Of a stretch of DNA of 64,000 bases, positions 17,386 to 26,500 are shown piece by piece. The notes under the pieces are model-generated. The model was not told the origin of the DNA. It was given only the letters and a program-made list of their open reading frames with translations, and made no database searches. Source of the stretch: Pseudomonadota bacterium (GTDB lineage: Bacteria > Pseudomonadota > Alphaproteobacteria > Rhizobiales > Rhizobiaceae). The translations under genes were made by a program, and so were the position numbers. Numbering within the stretch: the stretch's first letter is position 1; each line of letters starts with the position of its first letter. Location: the NCBI GenBank assembly GCA_023457435.1, contig JAEWLS010000027.1:1-64000 (forward strand). The letters run 5' to 3'.

Positions 17386-17877
17386 CTATCTGCGCCTCCA
17401 CGAGGTCGAGAAGTCCAAAGCCCTGATAAGCCCGAAGCTGTCTGTCCATCGGACGCCAAGGCTGTTGCACACGTCCGGCACGTGGCGGTTAGCCCTCTGC
17501 CTGCCCGGCTTTGAAACCTCAACCGTGACAACGCTACGGCTGGTAGGATCGTGTAGCGCAGCAGCAATCAGGAAAGGATCACGCCCCACGATCTCGACCT
17601 CCTTGTCGTCCAGATCGGGTGCGTAGCCTTGGTCGATCACACGCTGGACGAGTGCCACATCTGCATCCTCGGCGAGCAGCAGCGCGTTGCGGTGATCCCG
17701 ATCCGCAATCCATTCGGCGAGCTCATCACTTATCTCCTCGATCATCTCCAACGGCATCTTGACGTTCCCCGCCGCAGCCTGATGGACGAGCCAATCCCAG
17801 AACTCAGGCACGCGCTCCAGCGGGTAGTAGAGCCGGTTCGCCGTGATCAGGACGTTGGCGTCGAGAAGGTGCAGCAA
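17386..17877 (-). CDS. PIN-like DUF4411 protein, putative ribonuclease toxin
   Basis: A 163-residue PIN-fold protein. The first acidic residue is in LLDANVLITANRLYY, further acidic residues occur in IADRDHRNALL and VEIVGRDPFLIAAAL, and the last motif is RWTDSFGLIRALDF. This layout fits the DUF4411 family, generally annotated as toxins of a PIN/HTH-peptidase pair. It starts 3 bp after the HTH-ImmA gene, its likely antitoxin, and both sit at the end of the restriction operon. Cleavage of a specific RNA is inferred from the fold only. Confidence 0.82.
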   Translation of the reverse strand: MLHLLDANVLITANRLYYPLERVPEFWDWLVHQAAAGNVKMPLEMIEEISDELAEWIADRDHRNALLLAEDADVALVQRVIDQGYAPDLDDKEVEIVGRDPFLIAAALHDPTSRSVVTVEVSKPGRQRANRHVPDVCNSLGVRWTDSFGLIRALDFSTSWRRR

Positions 17878-17880
17878 ACA

Positions 17881-19110
17881 TCACCCCTGCGCCATGTGAA
17901 GGTGGCTGGTGCCGCCTCGGTCACTGTTCACCATGCTATAGACATTCGACGGCTTCACACCGAGCAACTTGGCCGCCTTGGATGGCACCAACGCCTGCGC
18001 AGATAGCATGCGTCTTGTAAGGGACAGCAGAGCCTCGCCGACGCGGTGCCGCCGCACGATGTAATAGTTCGGCCCACCATCGCGATCCCTGTTCCGCTCC
18101 CGACGGTCATCGCGAGCCTGTCGCCACTGCGCTCTGAACAGCGAGCTCAAGCCGCTCCACATCTCGCGGTCGATGATGTTCTCGCGGAACAGTTTGTAGG
18201 CCACCATCGAGCGGCTGACATTGCGGGTCTCCGCAAAGTCGTTGATGGCAGCCACCGCGTCATCGAACGACCGTCCACGCAGATAGGCAAGGTTCTGCAC
18301 CTCGTCCCGAGGCAGGAAGAAGCGGCCTGCAACGTCGTTGCAGAATTGCTCGACGGCATTGGCCGCACTCGTGCCGCTGACGCCGGTCTGGCCAAGCCAG
18401 ATATGGCACAACTCGTGCAGCAGCGTGAATGCCCAAGCCTTCTCGCTATCCTGATCGTTGATGACGATGAACGGGGCAACCGCGTCCGCGAGAGCGAACC
18501 CGCGGAACATCTCCACGTCCAAGCTGGTGTGGTGGCTTCCCAGATTGCCGATGAGAAGAACGTAAATGCCCGCCCGTTCGGCCTGTTCTCTCAGGTAGGC
18601 GAAGCCACTGGGGCCGCCATTGCGCCCCCTGCGCCCACGATACTGTTCAAGGTCGAGATCGAGTGTTTCGCGGATGGACTGAAGTACAGCCTCCACGCCG
18701 TCGCGCATCGACATGGACCCGACGAACGGCAGCCGGATTGCTTCGTCCTCGTCCTCAAGCAGCGCACGAACCATTTCCTGCCGGGCGCGCACATCGCGGA
18801 TCAGAGCATCGACGAGCGCGTCTTGCGTACGGGAGTGTTCAGGCGGCAGCGTGCGGAAGTCCTCGCCGCGTTCGGCGGTGCGAGGGATCGACGACAGATA
18901 AAATGCGAGCAGAGGACGGCGATACTGCTTCGACATTCTCACGAGTAGTGGTCGGGAAGGCTCGGCCTCTCCTACCTCGTAGGCCGCGAGGCGATTGTCA
19001 CCCGAGACACCTCGGGCCTCGTTCAGGTTGAGCTTCTCCGCCGCTTCCTCCAGCGTCAGCCCGGCGGTCTCTCGTGCCCATCGAAGGATGTTTGGGTTCA
19101 CGTTCGGCAT
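17881..19110 (-). CDS. HTH plus ImmA/IrrE metallopeptidase protein, putative antitoxin
   Basis: A 409-residue protein with an XRE-type helix-turn-helix at about residues 8-60 (LRWARETAGLTLEEAAEKLN) and an ImmA/IrrE zinc peptidase domain with the HELCH signature (HExxH) near residue 230, followed by FFLPRDEV. A C-terminal part (RRHRVGEALLSLTRRMLS, then LLGVKPSNVYSMV) looks like a second DNA-binding or recognition element. Proteins of this architecture pair with DUF4411 PIN toxins, the next gene here. It begins 2 bp after the HNH-like gene stop. Confidence 0.88.
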   Translation of the reverse strand: MPNVNPNILRWARETAGLTLEEAAEKLNLNEARGVSGDNRLAAYEVGEAEPSRPLLVRMSKQYRRPLLAFYLSSIPRTAERGEDFRTLPPEHSRTQDALVDALIRDVRARQEMVRALLEDEDEAIRLPFVGSMSMRDGVEAVLQSIRETLDLDLEQYRGRRGRNGGPSGFAYLREQAERAGIYVLLIGNLGSHHTSLDVEMFRGFALADAVAPFIVINDQDSEKAWAFTLLHELCHIWLGQTGVSGTSAANAVEQFCNDVAGRFFLPRDEVQNLAYLRGRSFDDAVAAINDFAETRNVSRSMVAYKLFRENIIDREMWSGLSSLFRAQWRQARDDRRERNRDRDGGPNYYIVRRHRVGEALLSLTRRMLSAQALVPSKAAKLLGVKPSNVYSMVNSDRGGTSHLHMAQG

Positions 19111-19112
19111 GT

Positions 19113-20132
19113 CTAAGCAGACCGCAATTCTGCGTCAGGAAGATGGTCGGCGTCGCTCTCGCCTTCGACCCGTCCCTGCACCACCTGGATGAGCCTACGA
19201 AACTCACCATCATCGCTGCTGTTTTTCCAACGGTTTGCGAAGCGGCAGACGATCTGAAGGTTATCCTTTTCGTAATGGCCGTTGCTGTCGATACGGTCGA
19301 GCGAGCACAACATCTCTTTGTCGTCCTCGTCGCCGTCATACTGGAGGCGGAGGTCGGTGATCGCGCACAGACCGTCCTGCTCGGCGAGAAGCGCCTCAAG
19401 AAACGGCATGAGCTCGTGCTCGGGGATCAGCAGGTCCTTGTTCTTGACCGTCCTCAGCACCTGCTGGCCGTTCGCGAAGTTGACTGTGCCCTTTGCGGTC
19501 GCGGCCATACGCCAGATGGCTTTCTGGCGCGAATTGAAGGTCGTGCCGGGGTTCTTCTTCCGCCGCTCGACCTTCGCTCGCCAATCGGGACGAGAATGCC
19601 ATGGGACAAGGTCTTCACCGTCGATCAGTGCGAGTGCGTAGTCGGCATTGTCGGGCTTCAATTTCTGGAGCGTCCCTTCGGTGAACAGAAACTCCTGCGC
19701 CTTGGGATGCAGTCCAGCCCATTCAAGCCGGTTTCCCTTGCGGCTATTATTTGACCACGGGTCGGAGGGCTTGTGGCAGATGATCACGTCACGGCCGTCG
19801 CCGACCGTTTCCTTCAGCGGCTCGAAGGTCGCCGGGGCTGAGCGCGAGGTTGTCCACCAGAGCTTATCCTTCTCGCGGTGTATCCAGATGTCGCCCTCGC
19901 TTTCGACGATGGTCGTCATCAGGTTGAACCACCGGGACGCGACAGGAACGGTCGGCGTCTTTCCCGCAGCCGTCTTGTCGAAGCGTATGCGATCACGAAT
20001 GTAGCTCTCGCGGTCGCCTGCCGCCCAGAACGGTTGCGCCCGCGTGCTGTTCATCGTCGCAATCGTGCTGCGAGCCAGACAGTCGGGCCACGCATAGTTC
20101 TCGCGACCGAAATTGGCGATGAAGACCTTCAT
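19113..20132 (-). CDS. HNH-like endonuclease protein in the restriction operon
   Basis: A 339-residue protein beginning MKVFIANFGRENYAWPDC. The C-terminal third carries an HNH-type pattern: GLCAITDLRLQYDGDEDD, then SLDRIDSNGHYEKDNLQIVC and FANRWKNSS, in which the Asp-Arg-Ile-Asp, His and Asn residues take the usual positions. The N-terminal two thirds are not recognised. Its ATG overlaps the hsdS stop (ATGA). It may be a second nuclease acting on foreign or modified DNA, or may assist the type I enzyme. Confidence 0.72.
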   Translation of the reverse strand: MKVFIANFGRENYAWPDCLARSTIATMNSTRAQPFWAAGDRESYIRDRIRFDKTAAGKTPTVPVASRWFNLMTTIVESEGDIWIHREKDKLWWTTSRSAPATFEPLKETVGDGRDVIICHKPSDPWSNNSRKGNRLEWAGLHPKAQEFLFTEGTLQKLKPDNADYALALIDGEDLVPWHSRPDWRAKVERRKKNPGTTFNSRQKAIWRMAATAKGTVNFANGQQVLRTVKNKDLLIPEHELMPFLEALLAEQDGLCAITDLRLQYDGDEDDKEMLCSLDRIDSNGHYEKDNLQIVCRFANRWKNSSDDGEFRRLIQVVQGRVEGESDADHLPDAELRSA

Positions 20133-21457
20133 GCGGCCTTCGCTTTCCTACCGCGCTTGGTTTTCGGCGCAGCACCGCGCTCGGCCCTGATCCGATCCAG
20201 CAACACGCTGGCGGGTTCGTCCTCCGGGGCTTGCGGCACGAGTTCGCCCCGGAATGCCTTGGCGAGCACCGCCTGATCGAGCCGGTCGATCAGACGACGG
20301 GCGCTGGTGGCCTCGGATGCGAGCCGGTCGATCCAGTCAAAAGCTCTCAAAATGCGCATCACGACCTCGCGCTGCGCATCTGTATCGCCTGTTGGGGCTG
20401 GAAGTTCTTTGAGGTCGCGGAGGTTTATGCCCTGCTGCGCCACGCCCTTTACATTCCCGAGGATGAACCGTTTCGCTTCGGTTGTGGCCAAAAAATACAT
20501 GATGAAGTCTGGGACGATACCCTGCCGGAGGGGGATCATCGCCACCTCACGACTTATGTTGCAATCAACGAGTTCGGACGGCACCACACATGTTTCACCC
20601 ACACTTCCTCGAATTGCGATTAGAACTTCGCCTCCTCGCAGCCGCGTTCTCCGAAAGCCGCTTTCGATCTCCGGGTTGACGAGCTTCAAACCATCACGAG
20701 CAACACGGAACCTTTTAATGTCCCCGCATCGGATCGTCGGAACGCCCCCTTCAAATGGGTCGCCGGTTTGCACGATACCGTAAGGGATGCCCCTCTCCGG
20801 CTCGACCTGCTCGCTGAGCGGAGCACGGGAAGAAAGGTCGGCGAACACCACATCCAGCACGGCCTGCTTGTACTTCTCGACGAGGCGGGGGATGTGGTCG
20901 AGGTGATCGCGGGCGCGTCTGGATCTGCCGCTGAGGCTGTCGATCTTCGCCACGATCCGACGCTGTTCAGGGAGCGGAGGGAGCGGCAGGGGTATTTCAG
21001 CGAGTGTCTTCGAGGAGAGGTGCTTGACAGTAATCGAATGCGTCTCGTCGTGGATCAACTGGAGATAGCCGGGAAGTACGTGCGCAAGTAACTCCGGCAA
21101 ATAGAGGCGTTTGTCGGGCGTTATCCGACAAACCCGTTGGTTCAACAGCGCCCTGCCTCCATCCCAAACACGAACGTTGAAGTCGCCGTCCATGCCAATC
21201 AGAAGATCGCCATCCTCGACCCAATAGCCGTCTACGACCTCGCCCCGATACTTTGTCTCGGTAGTTCCCGATGTCACATCTCTGATGCGGATGACAGGCT
21301 CGCCGAGCTGATCATTGAAATACGCCGACTTCCAAGGGTAACCGTTCAGGATTGTGGCCACATCGCCCAGGTCGACGCGGACCCAGCTGGGCGCGGTTTC
21401 TACCAGTGGCGACGTCGAGTTCTGCACCAGTTCCGTGACCGAGGCCGAGAAGCTCAT
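20129..21457 (-). CDS. hsdS: Type I restriction-modification specificity subunit HsdS
   Basis: A 442-residue specificity subunit with two target-recognition domains, each followed by a conserved helical spacer. The first repeat ends in LPLPPLPEQRRIVAKIDSL with helix SRRARDHLDHIPRLVEKYKQAVLD. The second runs from the RCGDIKRFRV region to INLRDLKELPAPTGDTDAQREVV. It would determine the bipartite DNA target of the HsdMS methylase and HsdRMS nuclease. The basic C-terminal tail ends KTKRGRKAKAA. Start and stop overlap hsdM and the HNH gene by 4 bp each. Confidence 0.95.
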   Translation of the reverse strand: MSFSASVTELVQNSTSPLVETAPSWVRVDLGDVATILNGYPWKSAYFNDQLGEPVIRIRDVTSGTTETKYRGEVVDGYWVEDGDLLIGMDGDFNVRVWDGGRALLNQRVCRITPDKRLYLPELLAHVLPGYLQLIHDETHSITVKHLSSKTLAEIPLPLPPLPEQRRIVAKIDSLSGRSRRARDHLDHIPRLVEKYKQAVLDVVFADLSSRAPLSEQVEPERGIPYGIVQTGDPFEGGVPTIRCGDIKRFRVARDGLKLVNPEIESGFRRTRLRGGEVLIAIRGSVGETCVVPSELVDCNISREVAMIPLRQGIVPDFIMYFLATTEAKRFILGNVKGVAQQGINLRDLKELPAPTGDTDAQREVVMRILRAFDWIDRLASEATSARRLIDRLDQAVLAKAFRGELVPQAPEDEPASVLLDRIRAERGAAPKTKRGRKAKAA

Positions 21458-22920
21458 TCCGCCGCCTCCGCCACACCTGCGGCCTCCCGGACGCTATCCG
21501 GCTCGATCTCCTCCGACAGCGCCTCGATTTCTTCCAACGCGGTCTTGAGATGGCCGATGATGGCAGCGGCGATGTCTTCCGGCTCGGTCAGTGCCTCCTC
21601 GGCTTCGGCCTCGGTGTCGCGCAACCATGCGATGTCGAGATTGTCGTTGCGGGCTGTGATCGCCTCGCGGCTGAACATGCGCCACCGGCTGTCCTCGCCC
21701 TGATCCCTGCGCTCGGCCCCTCCGTTCGGATCGGAGCCATAGGCGGTCTCGAACTCGGCGAAGTCGGCGACCGTCAGCGGACGCGTCTTGCCGAAGGCAG
21801 GCATGTTGGCCCGCATGTCGTAGACCCAGACCGCCTTGGTGTTCGCCTTGTCCGCCCTCCCGCGCTGGAAGAACAGCACGTTGGTCTTGACGCCCTGCGC
21901 ATAGAAGATGCCGGTTGGCAGCCGCAGGATGGTGTGCAGGCTACAGAGGTCGATCAGCCATGTGCGCAGGCGACGGCCCGTGTTGTCCTCGAACAGCACG
22001 TTGTCGGGCACCACGACAGCAGCACGGCCGCCGGGTTTCAGGGCACGGACGATGTGCTCGACAAAGGCGAGCTGCTTGTTCGACGTGTCCGCCGTCACCG
22101 AGAAATCGGAGCGGGTCGGACGACCACCACCCTTCTTGGTGCCGAACGGCGGATTGGTCAGGATCAGGTCGGCCTTGGGCAGCGCCTCGCCATCCGGCGA
22201 CAGCGTGTCGATCAACTCCACTCCGCCCTCGATGCCGTGCAGCAGCAGGTTCATCATGCAGAGCCGATGTGTGTCCGGCACCAGCTCGCCCCCGACGAAG
22301 GCGCTGTGACGCTGGAAAAAGGCTTGCGCCTCAGGCAGCTTGTACAAGTCATCGGTGTGATCCTTGATGTAGCGGTCGGCGGCGACGAGGAAGCCAGCCG
22401 TACCTGCCGCTGGGTCCTGCACCGTCTCGCCCCGCTGCGGCTGCATGAGCCGCACGATGCAGTCGATCAGTGGACGTGGCGTGAAGTATTGGCCAGCCCC
22501 GGACTTCTTGTCGGCGGCGTTCTTCTCCAGCAGGCCCTCATAGAGATTCCCTAAACCCTCCTCGCGGGCCGAGAACCAGTCGAGTTGGTCGATGTTCGAG
22601 GTCAGCGCCTTGAGGTTGGTGGGCTTGCGCAGCCGGGTCTGCGCGTCGGTGAAGATGGCGCTCACGAGACCGTCCTTAGCCTTACCGAGGTCGAGCAGCA
22701 TGGCCTTGTAGTAGTCGAGCTGTTCCATGCCCTCGCGCTTGGCGAGGATGCCCCAACGATAGCCGTCCGGCAGGCGGTTCTCCCGGCCTGTTTCCTCCAG
22801 CATCTTGAGGAACAGCAGATATGTCAGCTCGGTCACATACTCGTTGTAGGTGACGCCATCGTCGCGCAGCAAATTGCACAAGCCCCAGAGCTTGGCGACG
22901 ATGTCAATGGTTGTGGTCAT
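21454..22920 (-). CDS. hsdM: Type I restriction-modification methyltransferase subunit HsdM
   Basis: A 488-residue N6-adenine methyltransferase. The N-terminal helical domain (KLWGLCNLLRDDGVTYNEYV) precedes the SAM-binding motif DPAAGTAGFLVAADR and the catalytic NPPF motif in ILTNPPFGTKKGG. An acidic C-terminal tail is rich in Glu. It pairs with HsdS to methylate host DNA. ATGA overlaps on both sides tie its translation to the XRE/GIY-YIG gene upstream and hsdS downstream. Confidence 0.97.
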   Translation of the reverse strand: MTTTIDIVAKLWGLCNLLRDDGVTYNEYVTELTYLLFLKMLEETGRENRLPDGYRWGILAKREGMEQLDYYKAMLLDLGKAKDGLVSAIFTDAQTRLRKPTNLKALTSNIDQLDWFSAREEGLGNLYEGLLEKNAADKKSGAGQYFTPRPLIDCIVRLMQPQRGETVQDPAAGTAGFLVAADRYIKDHTDDLYKLPEAQAFFQRHSAFVGGELVPDTHRLCMMNLLLHGIEGGVELIDTLSPDGEALPKADLILTNPPFGTKKGGGRPTRSDFSVTADTSNKQLAFVEHIVRALKPGGRAAVVVPDNVLFEDNTGRRLRTWLIDLCSLHTILRLPTGIFYAQGVKTNVLFFQRGRADKANTKAVWVYDMRANMPAFGKTRPLTVADFAEFETAYGSDPNGGAERRDQGEDSRWRMFSREAITARNDNLDIAWLRDTEAEAEEALTEPEDIAAAIIGHLKTALEEIEALSEEIEPDSVREAAGVAEAAE

Positions 22921-23543
22921 TTTTCTCGCTCGACGTGCTGCTTATTCAGTACAGCGTTAGATTTCAGGAACTTGATTAGTGCCTTCTCGACACTCTTGCA
23001 GAGCTCCTCATCACCGATCTCGATGTAGGCGGCATTGTCCACGATTGGCCGCTTGAACCAGAATTTCTCGTAGTGCTCCCGAACCCTAACCCTGATCGTG
23101 CGCTGACCTTTAACTGCCTTGCCGACATAAACCGGCCTGTCAGTGATGTCGTAGAAAACGTAGACGCCAGGCACATCGGGGAGAAGTGTCTCGTCATGGG
23201 GATCAAAGTCGGTCAGATCGCCCATGCCAGGAATGCGTGCCTCCACGGGTTTCGCTTCGCCCTTCGGCTTGGCTCCCAGCGCGCTTTCCAGCCGATCTCT
23301 CGTTTTTTGTTGAGGATTTCGGCTGCGTCCCGCGATGATGTTGTAGATTTGGGGACCAGACACGCCTGATTTCTCAGCCAATTCGCCAGCCGTCAGCTTG
23401 TTGTCGTCAAGCATCCTCCTAAGCCAGTCACCGTAGATGTTGTCCGAGACCTCGGGATAAGCCTCAGCTACGTTTTCTTGCGTAGTTGACGTGTCGGACG
23501 TAGCCGCTCTGCGGCGTACCGGCTTAATCCGTTCTTCATTCAT
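22917..23543 (-). CDS. XRE helix-turn-helix / GIY-YIG nuclease-like fusion protein
   Basis: A 208-residue protein joining two domains. An XRE-type helix-turn-helix lies at about residues 42-85 (LDDNKLTAGELAEKSGVSGPQIYNIIAG). A C-terminal GIY-YIG-type domain lies at about 120-205, with GVYVFYDITDRPVYVGKA, an Arg in TIRVRVREHYEKF and a Glu in ELCKSVEKALIKF. I chose the ATG at 23543, which overlaps the hsdR stop as ATGA like its neighbours; a GTG at 23558 is also open. Its place between hsdR and hsdM suggests regulation of restriction, an extra nuclease, or both. Confidence 0.82.
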   Translation of the reverse strand: MNEERIKPVRRRAATSDTSTTQENVAEAYPEVSDNIYGDWLRRMLDDNKLTAGELAEKSGVSGPQIYNIIAGRSRNPQQKTRDRLESALGAKPKGEAKPVEARIPGMGDLTDFDPHDETLLPDVPGVYVFYDITDRPVYVGKAVKGQRTIRVRVREHYEKFWFKRPIVDNAAYIEIGDEELCKSVEKALIKFLKSNAVLNKQHVEREK

Positions 23544-26500
23544 GCTCTTGCTAGCCACATTTCTTCGTTGATCCCGGTGAGGATGGTCTCAAGCTCGCCG
23601 CCGAACACCTTGTTGAGCCGGTTGAACCCTCCGTCGGCGATGAAGGGCTCCTTGTCGATGGCCTCACGGTCAACGACGACCTCTTTCTCGATCTGCTCGC
23701 CGATGCGTTTGAGCCACCGTTTCTGCGGCTCCGTCCATTGGCGGCTGGCCATGATCGACCGCATGGCGGTCCTGACGCGATCCTCATACGGAACCAGCGG
23801 ATCGCCGATAGCCGCCTGCCGCACGAAGCCGATGATCGAGGCAGCAATCTCCTCGTTCTTCGCGTCGGCCCATGCCCGGCGCAGGTTGGCCTCGGAGTAT
23901 CCCTTGCGGTCGAGCGCAAGGCGCAGTTCCTTTAGGTCGGCGCGGGTCAGGTCACCCGGACGCTGCACCACGAGCTTCAGGGCGGCTATTGCGTTGATGT
24001 TGTCGCGCACGAAGGCCGAGAAGCTGTCGAGGAAGTCTTCCGGCTTTTGCGCATCGCCATAGCCTCGGGTGACGGCCACGACCTCGTCGGCATGGTGCGA
24101 GATCGGCACATAGCGGGGATCGTCGCAGTCCGACTGCCAGTCGAGGATGGAGCCGATGGCGGCACGGTCTTTCAGCCACGCGGCAAGGTCGGGCGCATTG
24201 CCGGACAGCAGGCGCTGCAACATCGCCTCGGGTGTCTCGCCCGCGACTGCCTCGAACCGCTGCCGCGTTTCATCGGTCAGCTTCTTCAAGCGACGGCGCA
24301 GCTTCACCGCGATCTGCTCGCAGATCGTCTCGCGCTGGGCGTCGTCGGTCGCACCCAACATCTCGCCAACAAGCTGCTCAAAGCTGATCGACGGGTTGAT
24401 GACGACCGGCTTCATGTCCGTCAAGTTCTGGAGGTGGGGATAGAGGTCCACGGCGTCGAAGATGCGGAACACCTCCTTGCCGATCTCGTCGCACTTGCGT
24501 GTCGCCCGCCCGATCATCTGCTCATAGAGGATGCGGCTGTTAACCCGGCGCAGAAACACGAGGTTCACGATCTTCGGTACGTCGATGCCTGTGGTCAGCA
24601 GATCGACGGTGACCGCGATCTTGGGATTGGCGTCGTTGCGGAACGAGCGGATCAGCGTCTGCACCTTGTCCACACTGCCGGTGATCTTCCTGACCGCCGC
24701 GTCGTCAATCTCGCCATAGGCATCGGCGAACGCCGTCTTGATGGCGCTGACCACGATGTCCGCATGGGCGTCGGTGGCAGCGAAGATCAGGGTCTTGCCG
24801 GGCAATGCTGGGTCGATGTGCTTGGCCAATTCCTCGGCGACGACGCGGTTGAACTCCGGCGTGATCACCTGCCTGTTGAACTTCTCGACCTCGAAGTGGA
24901 TTTCGTCCGGCAAGATTGCCGTGTTGATCTCGCCCGTCGCCGGGGCCAGATACTCGACCTGCTCGCCTTCCGCGAAGCCGATACCAGACCGGGCAAGTGC
25001 GGTCTCGATCCGGACCGGCGGCTCATGGTCGATCAGGTAACCGTCGATGACAGCCTCGCGATACGAGTAGCGGAAGATCGGCTCGCCGAAGATGTCGGTT
25101 GTGTGCAGGGCGGGCGTGGCCGTCAGGCCGATCTTCACCGCGTCAAAATACTCCAGCACGCGCCGGTATTTGGAGATGTAGTCGTCTTGACCCCGGAACG
25201 ACAGTTCTGCGTCGGACATCTCGCGGTCGAGCAGGTAGCCGCGATGGCACTCGTCAATGACGATGAGGTCATACTGATCGACAGGTGGAGCGCCGGATGT
25301 GTCGGCGGCGAACAACGCCCGCTTGACCAGCCCTTGGATCGTGGAGATGTGGACCTTGGTCTCCAGATCGGGCGTTACATCGCCCAGCCCCTTCAGTCCA
25401 AAAATCTCGGCGAAGGTTTTGCCCGCCACCACCTTCGTGGTTGAGAACTCGCCTTCGGTCTGGTGGCCCAACGCCGAGCGGTCCACGACGAAGCAGATGC
25501 GACGAAACCGCTTGGCCGACAGCAGCCGATACAGCAGCGCGATGGCCAGCTTGGTCTTGCCGGTGCCAGTCGCCATCGCCACCAGCATCGACCGCTCCTC
25601 GTCCGACAATGCAGTCTCGACGGCGCGGATCGCCGCTTCCTGATAGGGTCGGAGTGGGAAGCCGAACTCGAATGGCTGGATCTTAAGCGCGGCATCCGCC
25701 GCGTCCTGATCGATCTCCAGCAGACCGCTGAGGCCCTCCGGTGTCGGCCAGTTGACCAGCGCACGACGGTGATTGGCGGCCCGCCGCGTGTCGCGGAACC
25801 AGATGCCGCTCTCGGTCTCGATCTGCTTGAGATAGGACCGGCCATTCGCGGCGAAGACGAACGGGACGCGATGCTCGGCCCATGGTCCACCTGCGAACGA
25901 GAAGTCGCTGCTGTCCTTGATGCCGACCGAGTATCGCTCCGACTGGTCTATTGCCGCCGAGATGTTCTTGCGCTTGCGCTTGGCCTCGACCACGCCGACC
26001 AGCATCGTGCCGACGAAGAGCGCATAGTCGGCTGGACCGTTGGCGGTTGGCCATTCGGCAATCGCCATGTTCCGGCCCTTGGCTGGTCGAATGCCAGCAC
26101 TATGGCGCAGGGTCGTGGTGTCGGCCTCCCAGCCGCTGTCGCGTAGCTGCTGGTCGATCAGGGCGCGGGTTTCCGCCTCATCCAGATCAAGCTTGGTGGC
26201 GGCATCCTCACCGCGCTCAATGAACATCATGAGGTTTGCGCGAGGCATCTCTTCAGCCTCGGCCTGTAGGCTCGCCAGCTTGGCGGCGATAGCAGACCGC
26301 TCAGCTTCGCTCTCTTGCGCGAGTTGTTCCCACGCCACTCGTTCTTCGGCCTCACGCCGGAGGCGCTCTTCGACTGTCTCGCGGGCGCGGGCGTGTTCGT
26401 CAGCTTCCCGACGTGCCGCCGCAGCAACATCCTCGGTCTCGGCCACCTTCTGGCGAAGGGCCTCGATTTCGGCCCGCAATGCGCCGGTAGCGTCCACTGG

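Noticed and set aside
17161..17514. 117-codon plus-strand frame overlapping the PIN gene
   Set aside because: Its second half is antisense to the DUF4411 gene, and the first half has no motif or ribosome site.
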